From Candidatus Enterocola intestinipullorum (GTDB taxonomy: Bacteria > Bacteroidota > Bacteroidia > Bacteroidales > Paludibacteraceae): a stretch of DNA of 45,419 nucleotides. How positions within the stretch are numbered: position 1 is the first letter of the stretch; the number at the start of each line of letters is the position of its first letter. The notes below the pieces were generated by a model, which worked only from the letters and a program-made list of their open reading frames with translations, made no database searches and was not told the origin of the DNA. This document shows, in pieces, positions 9,757 to 18,243 of the stretch. The stretch is taken from assembly GCA_017694565.1 (NCBI GenBank), contig JADIMR010000005.1, positions 1-45,419 on the forward strand, given 5' to 3'. Both the position numbers and the translations under genes were made by a program.

Positions 9757-10515
9757 ATGAATATGAAAAAACTTTTCTTTACTACTTTATTAGTTTGTTT
9801 CGGTCTTTTGGCAAAAGCCGAATACAATGTTACGTCCGTTATATATGACGGGAATGGTCAGCAGTGCAATTATTGGATAAATAACGGGAACGAACCATCC
9901 GAAACCTTGAGGGAAATGGATATGCCTTATGATGGCGGAGTATCCGGAATTTCCAAATATTTGGAGATGACCCGTGTCCAAAATGACGGATGGGGATGGC
10001 ATGGTATATGTTTCGACCTTTCGGGACTCTATACAAAATTCACGGACGGCAATCAGTTAGCCATGTGGGTTAAAAAGGACATTGCCGAGAATGTACAGGT
10101 GGAGTTTAAATTCACGGATGGTACTAATGTGAATTCCGGTTTTGCATGGGTTGATCCCAGCGAAGGCTGGAAATACATTGTTTTCAATTTGTGGGAATTG
10201 GGCGATGAATATCAAGAAAAGGAAATCCAAGAAATGTATGTTAAGACACATACGGGCGGATCTGACGGGCAAGTTGCGACCGTGCAGGTTACTGGCATTG
10301 TAAAAGGCTTCGATTTGAACGACCTTCCCGAACCAACAGCAGTAGACGAGACTTCTGCTCCTGTCGTTTTTGCAGAAAACGGACGTATTTATTGCGATGG
10401 AGATTTTACTGTTATAAATATTGCCGGTCAAGATGTTACGGCACAAAACGGTAACCTCAAAGGCGTTTATGTCGTGATATGCGGGGACAACGCCGCCAAG
10501 GTAGTTGTTGATTGA
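9757..10515 (+). CDS. Short paralogue of the preceding protein: beta domain plus T9SS type A domain
   Basis: A 252-residue exported protein with signal peptide MKKLFFTTLLVCFGLLAKA. Residues 20-190 align without large gaps to the N-terminal domain of the preceding gene, sharing VIYDGNGQ, KYLEM.RVQ, WHGI.FDLSGL, AMWVKKDIAENVQ, FTDGT, GWKY, HTGG and VTGIVKGFDLNDLPEP. The internal SusE/F-like modules are absent; the domain is followed at once by a T9SS type A sorting domain (FTVINIAGQDVTA, then GVYVVICGDNAAKVVVD). It is therefore a minimal secreted version. Function is unknown; a carbohydrate-binding role is inferred from position. It is the last gene before a strong terminator. The gap to its neighbour is 88 nt and AT-rich. 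Confidence 0.75.
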   Translation: MNMKKLFFTTLLVCFGLLAKAEYNVTSVIYDGNGQQCNYWINNGNEPSETLREMDMPYDGGVSGISKYLEMTRVQNDGWGWHGICFDLSGLYTKFTDGNQLAMWVKKDIAENVQVEFKFTDGTNVNSGFAWVDPSEGWKYIVFNLWELGDEYQEKEIQEMYVKTHTGGSDGQVATVQVTGIVKGFDLNDLPEPTAVDETSAPVVFAENGRIYCDGDFTVINIAGQDVTAQNGNLKGVYVVICGDNAAKVVVD

Positions 10516-10557
10516 CTATGATATGTCATAGCATAGGATTTTTAATGGTTAAACGAC

Positions 10558-10594
10558 AAAAAGGTTTCCCGTAGAGAGGCGGGAAACCTTTTTT
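10558..10594 (+). terminator. Intrinsic terminator of the fructan locus
   Basis: A perfect 14-bp stem (10558-10571 with 10580-10593) with an 8-nt loop; the 3' arm ends in a run of seven T. It lies 43 nt after the last T9SS paralogue. The A-run on the left arm would let it work in the opposite direction too. Confidence 0.9.
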
Positions 10595-10932
10595 GATAGC
10601 AGTTAATCTAAAAACTATCCGTTAATCACTATCTTTGACTTCGTCCATTTTCGGCTGCACCTCAGCAATATCAAACAAGTTTGCTATTGCTTTCGGTTTG
10701 CACGAAAATTCGGCTTGCACAAAAATTCGCCTTGCACTATCTTTGACTTCGTCCAAGATAGGCTGCACTCGGCATAACAATTTCAAACAAGTTTGATTGT
10801 TCTGCCCTCATTTGCACTATCTTTGGCTTCGCCCAAGATAGGCTGCGGCTCGGCAATCCCAAATTCGAGCAAGCTCGATTTGTTATTGCTCTCGCCTTGC
10901 ACTATCTTTGCATTTAGCTAAGATTGTGTAAT
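10595..10932 (+). repeat. Array of three to four structured, promoter-bearing intergenic repeats (copy 1)
   Basis: This gene-free stretch holds units that each begin with the box CACTATCTTTG at 10627, 10735, 10815 and 10900, spaced 108, 80 and 85 bp. Two unit types have a counterpart upstream of asnS in inverted orientation. Most units carry small hairpins: CTATCTT...AAGATAG around TTCG, and CAAACAAGTTTG or TCGAGCAAGCTCGA flanked by further pairing bases. TATCTTTG in each unit fits the Bacteroidota -7 element TAnnTTTG. No coding frame is supported across the array. It looks like a non-coding mobile or recombining repeat family rather than a CRISPR: unit lengths vary and there are no unique spacers. 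Confidence 0.85.
10879..10910 (+). promoter_or_regulatory. Promoter for the terB/dnaJ-rnr operon, within the last repeat unit
   Basis: TTTG at 10879-10882, a 20-bp spacer and TATCTTTG at 10903-10910 match the Bacteroidota primary-sigma consensus. Transcription would start near 10916, leaving only about 17 nt before the ATG at 10933. Confidence 0.7.
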
Positions 10933-11781
10933 ATGGGATTTTTCTTGGGTTTGCTTCTCGGTGCTTTGGGGTGGACGCTTTTCGGTCCGATAGGGGCGAT
11001 AGTGGCCGGCATATTGGGTATGAACGCCAATATAAGCTTGGGCGACGGGAAGGCGGACAATGAACCTTCCGGCGACGGGTTCGCTTCGTACAGAGGTAAG
11101 AAGAAACCCGATACCGCGCAAGGCGATTTTACTATGGTGCTGCTTATACTCGTGGCATCAGTAATGAAAGCGGACGGGAAGGTTACCAAGGGCGAATTGG
11201 ACGAAGTGAAGAAATTCTTGTTGCAATATTTCCGTGGAGACGAAAAATCGTGCTTGGATTGCCTGCAAACCCTCAAATTGATATTGAAACAAGATTACGA
11301 CTACATACCTGTCTGCGCCCAGATAAGGGACAGGCTGAATTATTCGTCCAAACTCGAACTTTTGCATCTGCTTCTGAAAATTTCGGCGGCCGACGGTTAC
11401 ATGAGCGCCTCGGAATCCGAAGTTATCCTGAACATATCGATGCGTATAGGCATCTCCCCGGCCGATTACCGCAGCATAAAGGCCGCGTACATGTATTATT
11501 CTTCGGGAAATTCCCGTTCTTACGGTTCTAACGGGTATTCTTCCGGTTCGTCCGCATCATCGTCCAGGGGGATGAGCCTCGACCTTGCATACCAGATACT
11601 GGAAATAGAGCCGGGGGCGGATGAACAGCAGGTAAAAAAAGCCTATCGGAAAATGGCCATGAAATACCACCCCGACAAAGTCAACAACCTTGGCGAAGAC
11701 GTGAAGGCCTCAGCTGCCGAAAAATTCAAGGCCGTGAACGAGGCGTACCACAAGATAAAGGAAGTCCGTGGGTTCGCATGA
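10933..11781 (+). CDS. TerB-domain and J-domain co-chaperone (DjlA-like)
   Basis: A 282-residue protein with three parts. Residues 1-35 are a hydrophobic, Gly-rich segment ([20 protein letters not shown]) that probably anchors it in the inner membrane. Residues 55-175 form a TerB-like helical domain ([20 protein letters not shown], and [15 protein letters not shown] as its second acidic repeat). A Ser/Gly-rich linker (residues 195-212) leads to a C-terminal J domain (about 215-282) with the essential HPD in [11 protein letters not shown]. This order matches DjlA, a membrane-bound DnaK co-chaperone. I use the ATG at 10933; a TTG nine bases upstream is possible but sits closer to the predicted transcription start. 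Only 36 nt separate it from RNase R. Confidence 0.88.
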   Translation: MGFFLGLLLGALGWTLFGPIGAIVAGILGMNANISLGDGKADNEPSGDGFASYRGKKKPDTAQGDFTMVLLILVASVMKADGKVTKGELDEVKKFLLQYFRGDEKSCLDCLQTLKLILKQDYDYIPVCAQIRDRLNYSSKLELLHLLLKISAADGYMSASESEVILNISMRIGISPADYRSIKAAYMYYSSGNSRSYGSNGYSSGSSASSSRGMSLDLAYQILEIEPGADEQQVKKAYRKMAMKYHPDKVNNLGEDVKASAAEKFKAVNEAYHKIKEVRGFA

Positions 11782-11817
11782 CATGGTTGCCGTGGAGATT
11801 ATGGGAAACATACAAGA

Positions 11818-13941
11818 ATGATAAAAACGGAAACAATGGAAAATTTGAAACAACACATCAAGCAAATGCTGTCGAAAGCGGCAGCCCAGTTCGGAAGCCG
11901 CCCGTTCAATTACAAACAATTGGCGGCAGCCGCCGGCTTGTCGAAACAGATTGACAAAAAACTGATAGAACAAGCAGTGTCGGAATTGGAACGCTCCGGG
12001 GCAATTGAAAAACACGGACGCGCCAAATACGTGAATGTCGTAAAAAGCAACTACGTTGTCGGAATAATCGACCGCAACAGCAATGGCAAATCGCATATCA
12101 TTCCCGAAGACGGCAGCGATAAGATTTTTGTGGCCGAGCGTAATCTTAAACGGGCCATCAAGGGCGATACGGTTGGAGCGGTCATATACGCTTCCCGGAG
12201 CGGACGCCAGCGCGAGGGCGAAGTGGTAGAAATAATCAAACGCGCCCGCGAAACGTTTGTCGGGGTGCTGAGCATACACAACAACGTGGCGTTCGTGGTT
12301 GTGGATAACAGGATTCTCACAAACGACATATATGTGCCGATGGATAAGTTGGACGGGGCCAAGGACGGACAGAAAGTGTTTGTCAAGATAGTTTCGTGGC
12401 CCGCCAATGTAAAAAATCCCATAGGCGAGATAATCGAAGTACTCGGCGATGCCGGGTCCAACGATACCGAGATGCACGCGATACTTATGGAATACGGATT
12501 GCCGTTTTCCTATCCCGAGGACATTGCCGCTTACGCGGACACAATCGATGTTTCCATAAGCAAGGAAGAAATCGCGTCGCGCCTTGATTGCCGCGCCGTG
12601 CCTACTTTTACCATCGACCCCAAAGATGCCAAGGATTTCGACGATGCCGTTTCGTGCCGCCGTTTGGAAAACGGCAATTTCGAGGTGGGTGTGCATATCG
12701 CCGATGTCTCTTATTATGTGAAACCCGGCGACCCGATAGACAAAGAGGCATACGACAGGGCCACAAGTGTTTATTTGGTGGACCGCACTGTTCCCATGTT
12801 GCCCGAGAAACTTTGCAACATGGTTTGCTCGTTGCGTCCCGACGAAGAAAAACTCTGCTATTCCGTGTTGTTCGAGATGAACGAAGAAGCGCAGGTGCTG
12901 AAGTCCGCGATTTTGCGCACGGTAATAAAGTCCGACCGCCGTTTCACATACGACGAAGCGCAAGAAGTCATAGAAACAGGCGAGGGCGACATGAAAGAAG
13001 AGATTCTGATACTCGACAAATTGGCAAAAAAACTCCGCAAGGACAGGTTCAAGAACGGGGCTATCGCATTCGAACGCTCCGAAGTGAAATTCGAACTCGA
13101 TTCGAACGGCAAGCCCGTCGATGTTTATTTCAAAGAATCCAAGGATGCCAACAAACTGATAGAAGAATTCATGTTGTTGGCAAACCGGACAGTAGCCGAG
13201 CATATAGGCAAGTTGCACGACAAGACGTTTGTTTACCGCGTACACGACGAACCCGACCAGACCAAACTTGCGAATCTGGCACAATTCATAAAGCAGTTCG
13301 GTTACAAGTTGAAGGCATCTGGCAAACGCAGGGAGGTGTCTTCGTCTATCAACCGCCTTTTGGACAGTGTGGATGGCAAGCGTGAGCAGAATTTGATAGA
13401 AACCGTCGCCATCCGCTCAATGGCCAAAGCGATTTACAGCACGGACAACATAGGCCATTACGGTCTTTCATTCGATTATTACACGCATTTCACTTCACCG
13501 ATACGCCGCTATCCGGACATGATGGTACATCGTTTGCTGGCTCTTTACGACCAAGGAGGCAAAAGTGTCTCCAAAGCCGAATACGAAGAGTATTGCAAAC
13601 ATTGTTCCGCGCAGGAGCAACTTGCGGCATCTGCAGAACGGGCCTCTGTCAAATACAAGCAGGTCGAATACATGGGCGATAAAAAAGGACAGGTTTTCGC
13701 GGGAGTCATTTCCGGCGTTACCGAGTGGGGGCTGTATGTCGAGATTTCATGCAACAAATGCGAGGGCATGGTGTCGCTTCGCGATTTGGACGACGATTAT
13801 TACGTTTACGATGAAAAGAATTATTGCATAGTGGGCAAACACAGTAAACGCAGGTATCGTTTGGGCGACGAAGTCAATATTATGGTAAGTAAAGTTAATT
13901 TGGATAAAAAACAGATGGATTTTGTGATAGTAAATCCATGA
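11818..13941 (+). CDS. rnr: Ribonuclease R
   Basis: A 707-residue 3'-5' exoribonuclease of the RNB family that degrades structured RNA. Order of domains: N-terminal winged helix (about residues 10-75), two cold-shock/OB domains (75-240), the RNB catalytic domain with the metal-binding aspartates in DPKDAKDFDDAV (Asp267, Asp273, Asp275, Asp276) and the conserved HFTSPIRRYPDMMVHR, then a C-terminal S1 domain (about 625-705, GVISGVTEWGLYVEI). Length and domains are complete. Two starts are possible, ATG 11818 and ATG 11836; the longer is given. Short gaps on both sides place it in the operon from 10933 to 18182. Confidence 0.95.
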   Translation: MIKTETMENLKQHIKQMLSKAAAQFGSRPFNYKQLAAAAGLSKQIDKKLIEQAVSELERSGAIEKHGRAKYVNVVKSNYVVGIIDRNSNGKSHIIPEDGSDKIFVAERNLKRAIKGDTVGAVIYASRSGRQREGEVVEIIKRARETFVGVLSIHNNVAFVVVDNRILTNDIYVPMDKLDGAKDGQKVFVKIVSWPANVKNPIGEIIEVLGDAGSNDTEMHAILMEYGLPFSYPEDIAAYADTIDVSISKEEIASRLDCRAVPTFTIDPKDAKDFDDAVSCRRLENGNFEVGVHIADVSYYVKPGDPIDKEAYDRATSVYLVDRTVPMLPEKLCNMVCSLRPDEEKLCYSVLFEMNEEAQVLKSAILRTVIKSDRRFTYDEAQEVIETGEGDMKEEILILDKLAKKLRKDRFKNGAIAFERSEVKFELDSNGKPVDVYFKESKDANKLIEEFMLLANRTVAEHIGKLHDKTFVYRVHDEPDQTKLANLAQFIKQFGYKLKASGKRREVSSSINRLLDSVDGKREQNLIETVAIRSMAKAIYSTDNIGHYGLSFDYYTHFTSPIRRYPDMMVHRLLALYDQGGKSVSKAEYEEYCKHCSAQEQLAASAERASVKYKQVEYMGDKKGQVFAGVISGVTEWGLYVEISCNKCEGMVSLRDLDDDYYVYDEKNYCIVGKHSKRRYRLGDEVNIMVSKVNLDKKQMDFVIVNP

Positions 13942-13974
13942 GTTTGTTAGTTTCGCAACAGAAAAACACGGAAT

Positions 13975-14415
13975 ATGGAAGTTAAAGTAAAAATAGTGAA
14001 CAAGTCCAAGCATCCGTTGCCTTCATACGCTACTGCTTTGTCGGCCGGTATGGATTTGAGAGCGAATCTGGCGCATACGATAGAAATATCTCCCATGTCG
14101 AGGGTTCTCATTCCCACGGGATTATTCATCGAACTGCCCGCCGGTTACGAAGCGCAGATACGCCCGCGCAGCGGCATGGCCCTGAAAAAAGGCGTTACCG
14201 TTTTGAATACCCCCGGCACTATCGATGCCGATTACAGAGGAGAAATTTGCGTGATATTGATAAATCTTTCTTCCGAGACGGTGCAGATAGAAGACGGGGA
14301 ACGCATTTGCCAGATGGTTGTCGCGCCACATGCCGTTGTCGGTTGGGAAGAAGCAGGAACCTTGTCGTCCACCGGGCGCGGAGAAGGAGGTTTCGGACAC
14401 ACCGGAGGAAAATGA
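13975..14415 (+). CDS. dut: dUTP diphosphatase (dUTPase)
   Basis: A 146-residue homotrimeric dUTPase that converts dUTP to dUMP and pyrophosphate, keeping uracil out of DNA and feeding dTTP synthesis. All five family motifs are present: SAGMDLRA (1), [10 protein letters not shown] (2), [14 protein letters not shown] (3, with the catalytic Asp), [11 protein letters not shown] (4) and the P-loop-like [12 protein letters not shown] (5) at the C-terminus. The end overlaps the start of the TPR gene (ATGA). Confidence 0.97.
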   Translation: MEVKVKIVNKSKHPLPSYATALSAGMDLRANLAHTIEISPMSRVLIPTGLFIELPAGYEAQIRPRSGMALKKGVTVLNTPGTIDADYRGEICVILINLSSETVQIEDGERICQMVVAPHAVVGWEEAGTLSSTGRGEGGFGHTGGK

Positions 14416-16169
14416 AGATTCCCGCATCGCATAAAATAACGGCGGTTTTTATCGCCCTGTTGTTTTCTCTTCCAGCATTTGCCGTAAAAAAACAAATGCG
14501 GGCGGACAGTCTGTATACTTTCGAGTTCGACAGCCTGTTTGTAGATGCCGTGTGCCTGCGTATGGCCGGCAATGACAGTGCCGCATTGGAAGGATTCCGA
14601 CGTTGCTATGAATTGAATCCGGGCAGCGCGGCAGTAAACTACGAAATAGGCAGCCTGAAATTGCAAGGCGGAAAAGAACATGCCGACGAAGGGCTGCGAT
14701 ACATGAAAAGGGCGGTGGATAACGACCCCGGCAATTATTATTACTTGACCATCCTTGCCCGCCTTTATTACCAATACGGTAAAGCGGACGATGCGGTTAC
14801 CGTGTATAACCGCATATTAAAGCAATTTCCCGACCGCGACGAGCCCATATACGATTTGGCTTTGCTGTACAACGGCATGGGCGAGTACCGCAAATCCAAT
14901 GCCATGGCCGACAAGTTGCTGCGCCGCATGGGATGGAGCCGGCAGTTGTTCTTCCTGAAAGCCCGCAATTTCATAAGCATGGGAGACGACAAATCCGTGC
15001 TTAAAATCATGGACGACTATATAGAAGACAACCCGCTGGATTATTCCATGTGGGTGTACAAAGGCGATGTGGAAATGGAACTCGGGCTGATGGACGCGGC
15101 TCTTTCGAGTTTTGAAAAATCAATGGAGATTTCCCCCGGAAACGGGGAAGCCCTCATGTCCCTCTGCAATTATTACGATGTCCAGCGCAATAGCCGGAAG
15201 GTGGAGGAATATTTGGCAAAAATCTTCGCTTCCAAGGATGTCGGTTTTGAAACAAAGGACAAATACATGCGCGCTGCCGTGTTATATTGGCGAGGAGACA
15301 CTGCTGCGGCAAGCAAGATGGAATCTTCATACAAGGCGATGGTCGAGGCCGACAGGCAGAATTACCTGACGCATCTTGCATACGCCCGCTTTCTTAACAT
15401 GGCTTCGAGGCAGGATGAAAGCATAGACGAGCTGCGGACCGCCATATATCTCGAACCGTCGTGCATGGATTGCTGGAAGCTTTTGTTAAAAGGCGCGATA
15501 GACAAAAATGACGAGAAACTGGCTTCCGAGGTGTTGTCGGATGCTGTCGACGCGATTCCCGATTCCCCGTTATTCCATTTTTACAAGGGAACACTGGCTT
15601 ATTTCATGCAACAGCCCGATTCCGCCTTGGAAAGTTTATTGCTGGCCGACAGCCTTCTTGTGAAAAATACCGAATCGCGGACGCATATCGACTCGTTGGA
15701 CGCTGCCGCCATGTACAGCCTGCTGGGGGAGATATATCATAATCGCGGCGACGAGGAAAAAACGTTGTACTACATGGGCGAGGCGTTGCTTTACAATCCT
15801 TACGACCTCGTAAGTATGAACAATTACGCTTATTATTTGGCCGTTTACAACCGCAAATTGGACGACGCTGAAAAGTTGAGTTTCGTAACTGTCAAGCGCG
15901 AGCCACTGAATCCCACATTTTTAGACACCTACGCATATATCATGATGAAGCGCGGGGATTACAAGAGCGCGTATTTTTACATCATGCAGGCGTTGGAGTA
16001 CGACGACAAGGAAAATCCCAATGCAGAGATATTGGAGCATTTGGGGGACATACAGTATTTTATGGGACAGGTTCAAAACGCCGTTTCCACATGGCGCAAG
16101 GCAAAAGACAGCGGCAGCCCCAACCCGAAATTGGATGATAAGATAAACAGCGGACAATATGTCGAATAA
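14412..16169 (+). CDS. Exported tetratricopeptide-repeat protein
   Basis: A 585-residue protein with a signal peptidase I-type signal ([17 protein letters not shown]) followed almost entirely by TPR-like helical pairs, for example residues 45-80, 90-125 ([21 protein letters not shown]) and near the C-terminus ([20 protein letters not shown]). No lipobox is seen, so it is periplasmic or associated with the outer membrane through partners. The start overlaps dut by 4 nt and the end overlaps the DUF4292 gene by 11 nt. From memory, dut, a TPR gene, a DUF4292 gene and an envC-like gene often sit together in Bacteroidota, which hints at a shared envelope task; the exact function is unknown. Confidence 0.85.
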   Translation: MKIPASHKITAVFIALLFSLPAFAVKKQMRADSLYTFEFDSLFVDAVCLRMAGNDSAALEGFRRCYELNPGSAAVNYEIGSLKLQGGKEHADEGLRYMKRAVDNDPGNYYYLTILARLYYQYGKADDAVTVYNRILKQFPDRDEPIYDLALLYNGMGEYRKSNAMADKLLRRMGWSRQLFFLKARNFISMGDDKSVLKIMDDYIEDNPLDYSMWVYKGDVEMELGLMDAALSSFEKSMEISPGNGEALMSLCNYYDVQRNSRKVEEYLAKIFASKDVGFETKDKYMRAAVLYWRGDTAAASKMESSYKAMVEADRQNYLTHLAYARFLNMASRQDESIDELRTAIYLEPSCMDCWKLLLKGAIDKNDEKLASEVLSDAVDAIPDSPLFHFYKGTLAYFMQQPDSALESLLLADSLLVKNTESRTHIDSLDAAAMYSLLGEIYHNRGDEEKTLYYMGEALLYNPYDLVSMNNYAYYLAVYNRKLDDAEKLSFVTVKREPLNPTFLDTYAYIMMKRGDYKSAYFYIMQALEYDDKENPNAEILEHLGDIQYFMGQVQNAVSTWRKAKDSGSPNPKLDDKINSGQYVE

Positions 16170-16965
16170 ACAAAAAAGATTTTTGTCAAGGGCATGTCTT
16201 GTGATATGCCTTGTCCTGCCGTTCGCGATGTTGCAGTCGTGTAAGACCAAGCAGCCGGCAGCGGAACCGGCCGCCGGGCAGCAGGAAATTTCCGACTTGA
16301 CTACATTGGAGCAAAGGCACAAGAATTTCCGGAATCTGACCGCAAAGGCGGAAGTGTCTTTCGGCGGGTCGGTATTTTCGTTATCGGGGACGCTGCGGCT
16401 TGTACCCGACAGTGCCATGATGATTTCGGTGCAACCTGTTTTCGGTATCGAAATGGCGAGGGTTTTGTGTACGCAGGACAGTATTTTCGTGGTGAACAAA
16501 TTCAATAAGAACTATTTTTCCGCATCGTACAGCGATATATATTCCAAAGGCGGGCTTGACTTGCAGATGATACAAGGCCTGTTCTGCAATATGCCGTGGG
16601 GATTGTCGCAAGGAGATTTTTCCATGTCCCGTTACGACCGTAACAGTTACGTGGTAACGTCCGACGGCGGGATAGAAAGCACTTTCCTTATCGATGACGA
16701 GGGCAGCGTATTGCGTACCACGGTTGAAAACAGGGCCAGGAACCTCTTCCTTCTTGCCGAATATTCGGATTTCATGCCGGTAAAGCAAAGGGGCGACTAC
16801 CCATTGCAAACCAAACTCGTATATTCCGACGGTAAAAACAACATAACGGTTTCGGTACGGACTTCAAGTGTTACCTTCGACAGGAAAGTCAATGTCGGCA
16901 TATCCATTCCTTCCGGCTATAAAAAGGCAGGGCTGGAAGACCTGATGAAACTTTTACCCTTCTGA
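16159..16965 (+). CDS. DUF4292 lipoprotein
   Basis: A 268-residue lipoprotein with lipobox LQSC (Cys28). After a Pro/Ala-rich linker comes a beta-rich domain starting NFRNLTAKAEVSFGG with repeated strands (VFSLSGTLRLVPDSAMMIS, GIEMARVLCTQDSIFVVN). This pattern is that of DUF4292, which I recall as related in fold to the lipoprotein carriers LolA/LolB. No enzymatic motif is seen. It lies between a TPR protein and an EnvC-like protein with overlaps or gaps of only a few bases, so a role in envelope assembly or lipoprotein handling is plausible but not shown. Confidence 0.8.
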   Translation: MSNKQKRFLSRACLVICLVLPFAMLQSCKTKQPAAEPAAGQQEISDLTTLEQRHKNFRNLTAKAEVSFGGSVFSLSGTLRLVPDSAMMISVQPVFGIEMARVLCTQDSIFVVNKFNKNYFSASYSDIYSKGGLDLQMIQGLFCNMPWGLSQGDFSMSRYDRNSYVVTSDGGIESTFLIDDEGSVLRTTVENRARNLFLLAEYSDFMPVKQRGDYPLQTKLVYSDGKNNITVSVRTSSVTFDRKVNVGISIPSGYKKAGLEDLMKLLPF

Positions 16966-16970
16966 CAACG

Positions 16971-18182
16971 ATGAAATTAAAGCTCATAATATTATTGTCC
17001 GTGCTGGCGGCTTTCCCGTCCGTGGTTTTCTGCCAGTCGATGGAAGAGTTGCAACAGCGCAAGAAGCAGGCCGAAGAAAACCTTAAAATGACTTCGGGGC
17101 TTATAAGCGAGACACAGGAGACGACAAAAAAAACTTTGTCGCGAGTCAATCTGCTTACAGCCGAAATAAAAGAACGCAGGGTCATTATCAATTCGCTTAA
17201 TGCAGAACTGAGCGCGATCAACCGCAACCTTTCCCAGCTTAGGGCCGATGCCGCAGCCAAGCAGAAAGAGTTGGATTATTTGAAGGAGGAATATGCCAAG
17301 ATGGTATATCATCAATATTATAACAAAAACGATTTCAATTGGCTGATGTTCATATTGAGTGCCGACGACCTTGCCCAAAGTTACCGCCGGTACCGTTATA
17401 TGCAGCAGTATACCGAATATTGCACCCGCAAAGTGGAGGAAATAGAACAGGCACGTCGCGAGTTGGACGAAAAATTGGAAGAGGTTGAAAAGACCCGTTT
17501 GGCCCGCACGGAAGTCCTGTCGCAGCGCAGGAACGAAAATACGAAATTGCAATCGGAGAAAAACAAGCAAAACAAACTTGTGAAACGACTGCGCAGCAAG
17601 GAAAAGGAATTGCGCGCCGAGCTTAAAAAGCAGCAGAAAGTGGCCGACGAACTTAACCGCCGCATAGAAAAACTAATCGCGCAGGAAACGGAGAAATCTG
17701 CCGGAGGCAAAAAAACAAGCGACGGGGGAAAACAGTACGCTCTCACGAAAGAAGAACAACTCGTTTCCGGCAATTTCGAGAAAAACCAGGGGCGTTTGCC
17801 CTGGCCCGTCGAACGCGGGGTCGTGGTGGGAAGTTTCGGTTTGCAGCAACATCCCGTCTTGCAGCACGTAACGATAAACAACAAGGGCATATACATACAA
17901 TGTCCTCCCGGTTCGGCAGCCCGTGCGGTGTTCGAGGGCGAGGTTACCCAATGCTTCGCCATTCCCGGCAGCAACAACATAGTGATAATAAAGCACGGAC
18001 TTTATCGTACCGTTTATGCCAACCTTGGCAAGGTTACGGTGCATCCCGGCGACAAGGTCAGCGCGAAACAGTCGATAGGCACTGTATATTCCGACCCCGA
18101 GGAAGACAACAAGACCGAACTATATTTCCAAGTCTGGAAAGACAAGTCCATTAACAATCCCGAGTTGTGGTTGGCGAAATAG
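16971..18182 (+). CDS. EnvC-like murein hydrolase activator with degenerate LytM domain
   Basis: A 403-residue exported protein: signal peptide (LIILLSVLAAFPSVVFC), a long coiled coil (about residues 22-240, EELQQRKKQAEENL onward), a short charged linker, and a LytM/M23-like domain (about 270-403). In active M23 peptidases zinc is held by HxxxD and HxH motifs. Here the first site reads TINNKGIYI and the second ELYFQVW, so the zinc ligands are missing. That fits EnvC/NlpD-type activators, which switch on amidases at the division site instead of cutting peptidoglycan. It is the last gene of the operon and ends before a bidirectional terminator. Confidence 0.88.
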   Translation: MKLKLIILLSVLAAFPSVVFCQSMEELQQRKKQAEENLKMTSGLISETQETTKKTLSRVNLLTAEIKERRVIINSLNAELSAINRNLSQLRADAAAKQKELDYLKEEYAKMVYHQYYNKNDFNWLMFILSADDLAQSYRRYRYMQQYTEYCTRKVEEIEQARRELDEKLEEVEKTRLARTEVLSQRRNENTKLQSEKNKQNKLVKRLRSKEKELRAELKKQQKVADELNRRIEKLIAQETEKSAGGKKTSDGGKQYALTKEEQLVSGNFEKNQGRLPWPVERGVVVGSFGLQQHPVLQHVTINNKGIYIQCPPGSAARAVFEGEVTQCFAIPGSNNIVIIKHGLYRTVYANLGKVTVHPGDKVSAKQSIGTVYSDPEEDNKTELYFQVWKDKSINNPELWLAK

Positions 18183-18192
18183 CAGAATGATA

Positions 18193-18230
18193 AATAAAAA
18201 ACGCTCCAAATTCTTGGAGCGTTTTTTATT
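18193..18230. terminator. Bidirectional terminator between envC-like gene and asnS
   Basis: A perfect 17-bp inverted repeat (18193-18209 and 18214-18230) with a 4-nt loop, A-rich at one end and T-rich at the other, so it gives a U-run in both directions. It ends 13 nt before the asnS stop and begins 10 nt after the envC-like stop. Confidence 0.93.
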
Positions 18231-18243
18231 GGTTTGTTGCAGA

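Noticed and set aside
10595-10932. CRISPR array
   Set aside because: Unit length varies from 80 to 108 bp, units are related over most of their length, there are no unique spacers and no cas genes are in the window.
11710-13284. 524-codon open frame on the minus strand
   Set aside because: It is antisense to RNase R, whose catalytic motifs are intact; the antisense translation has no family features.
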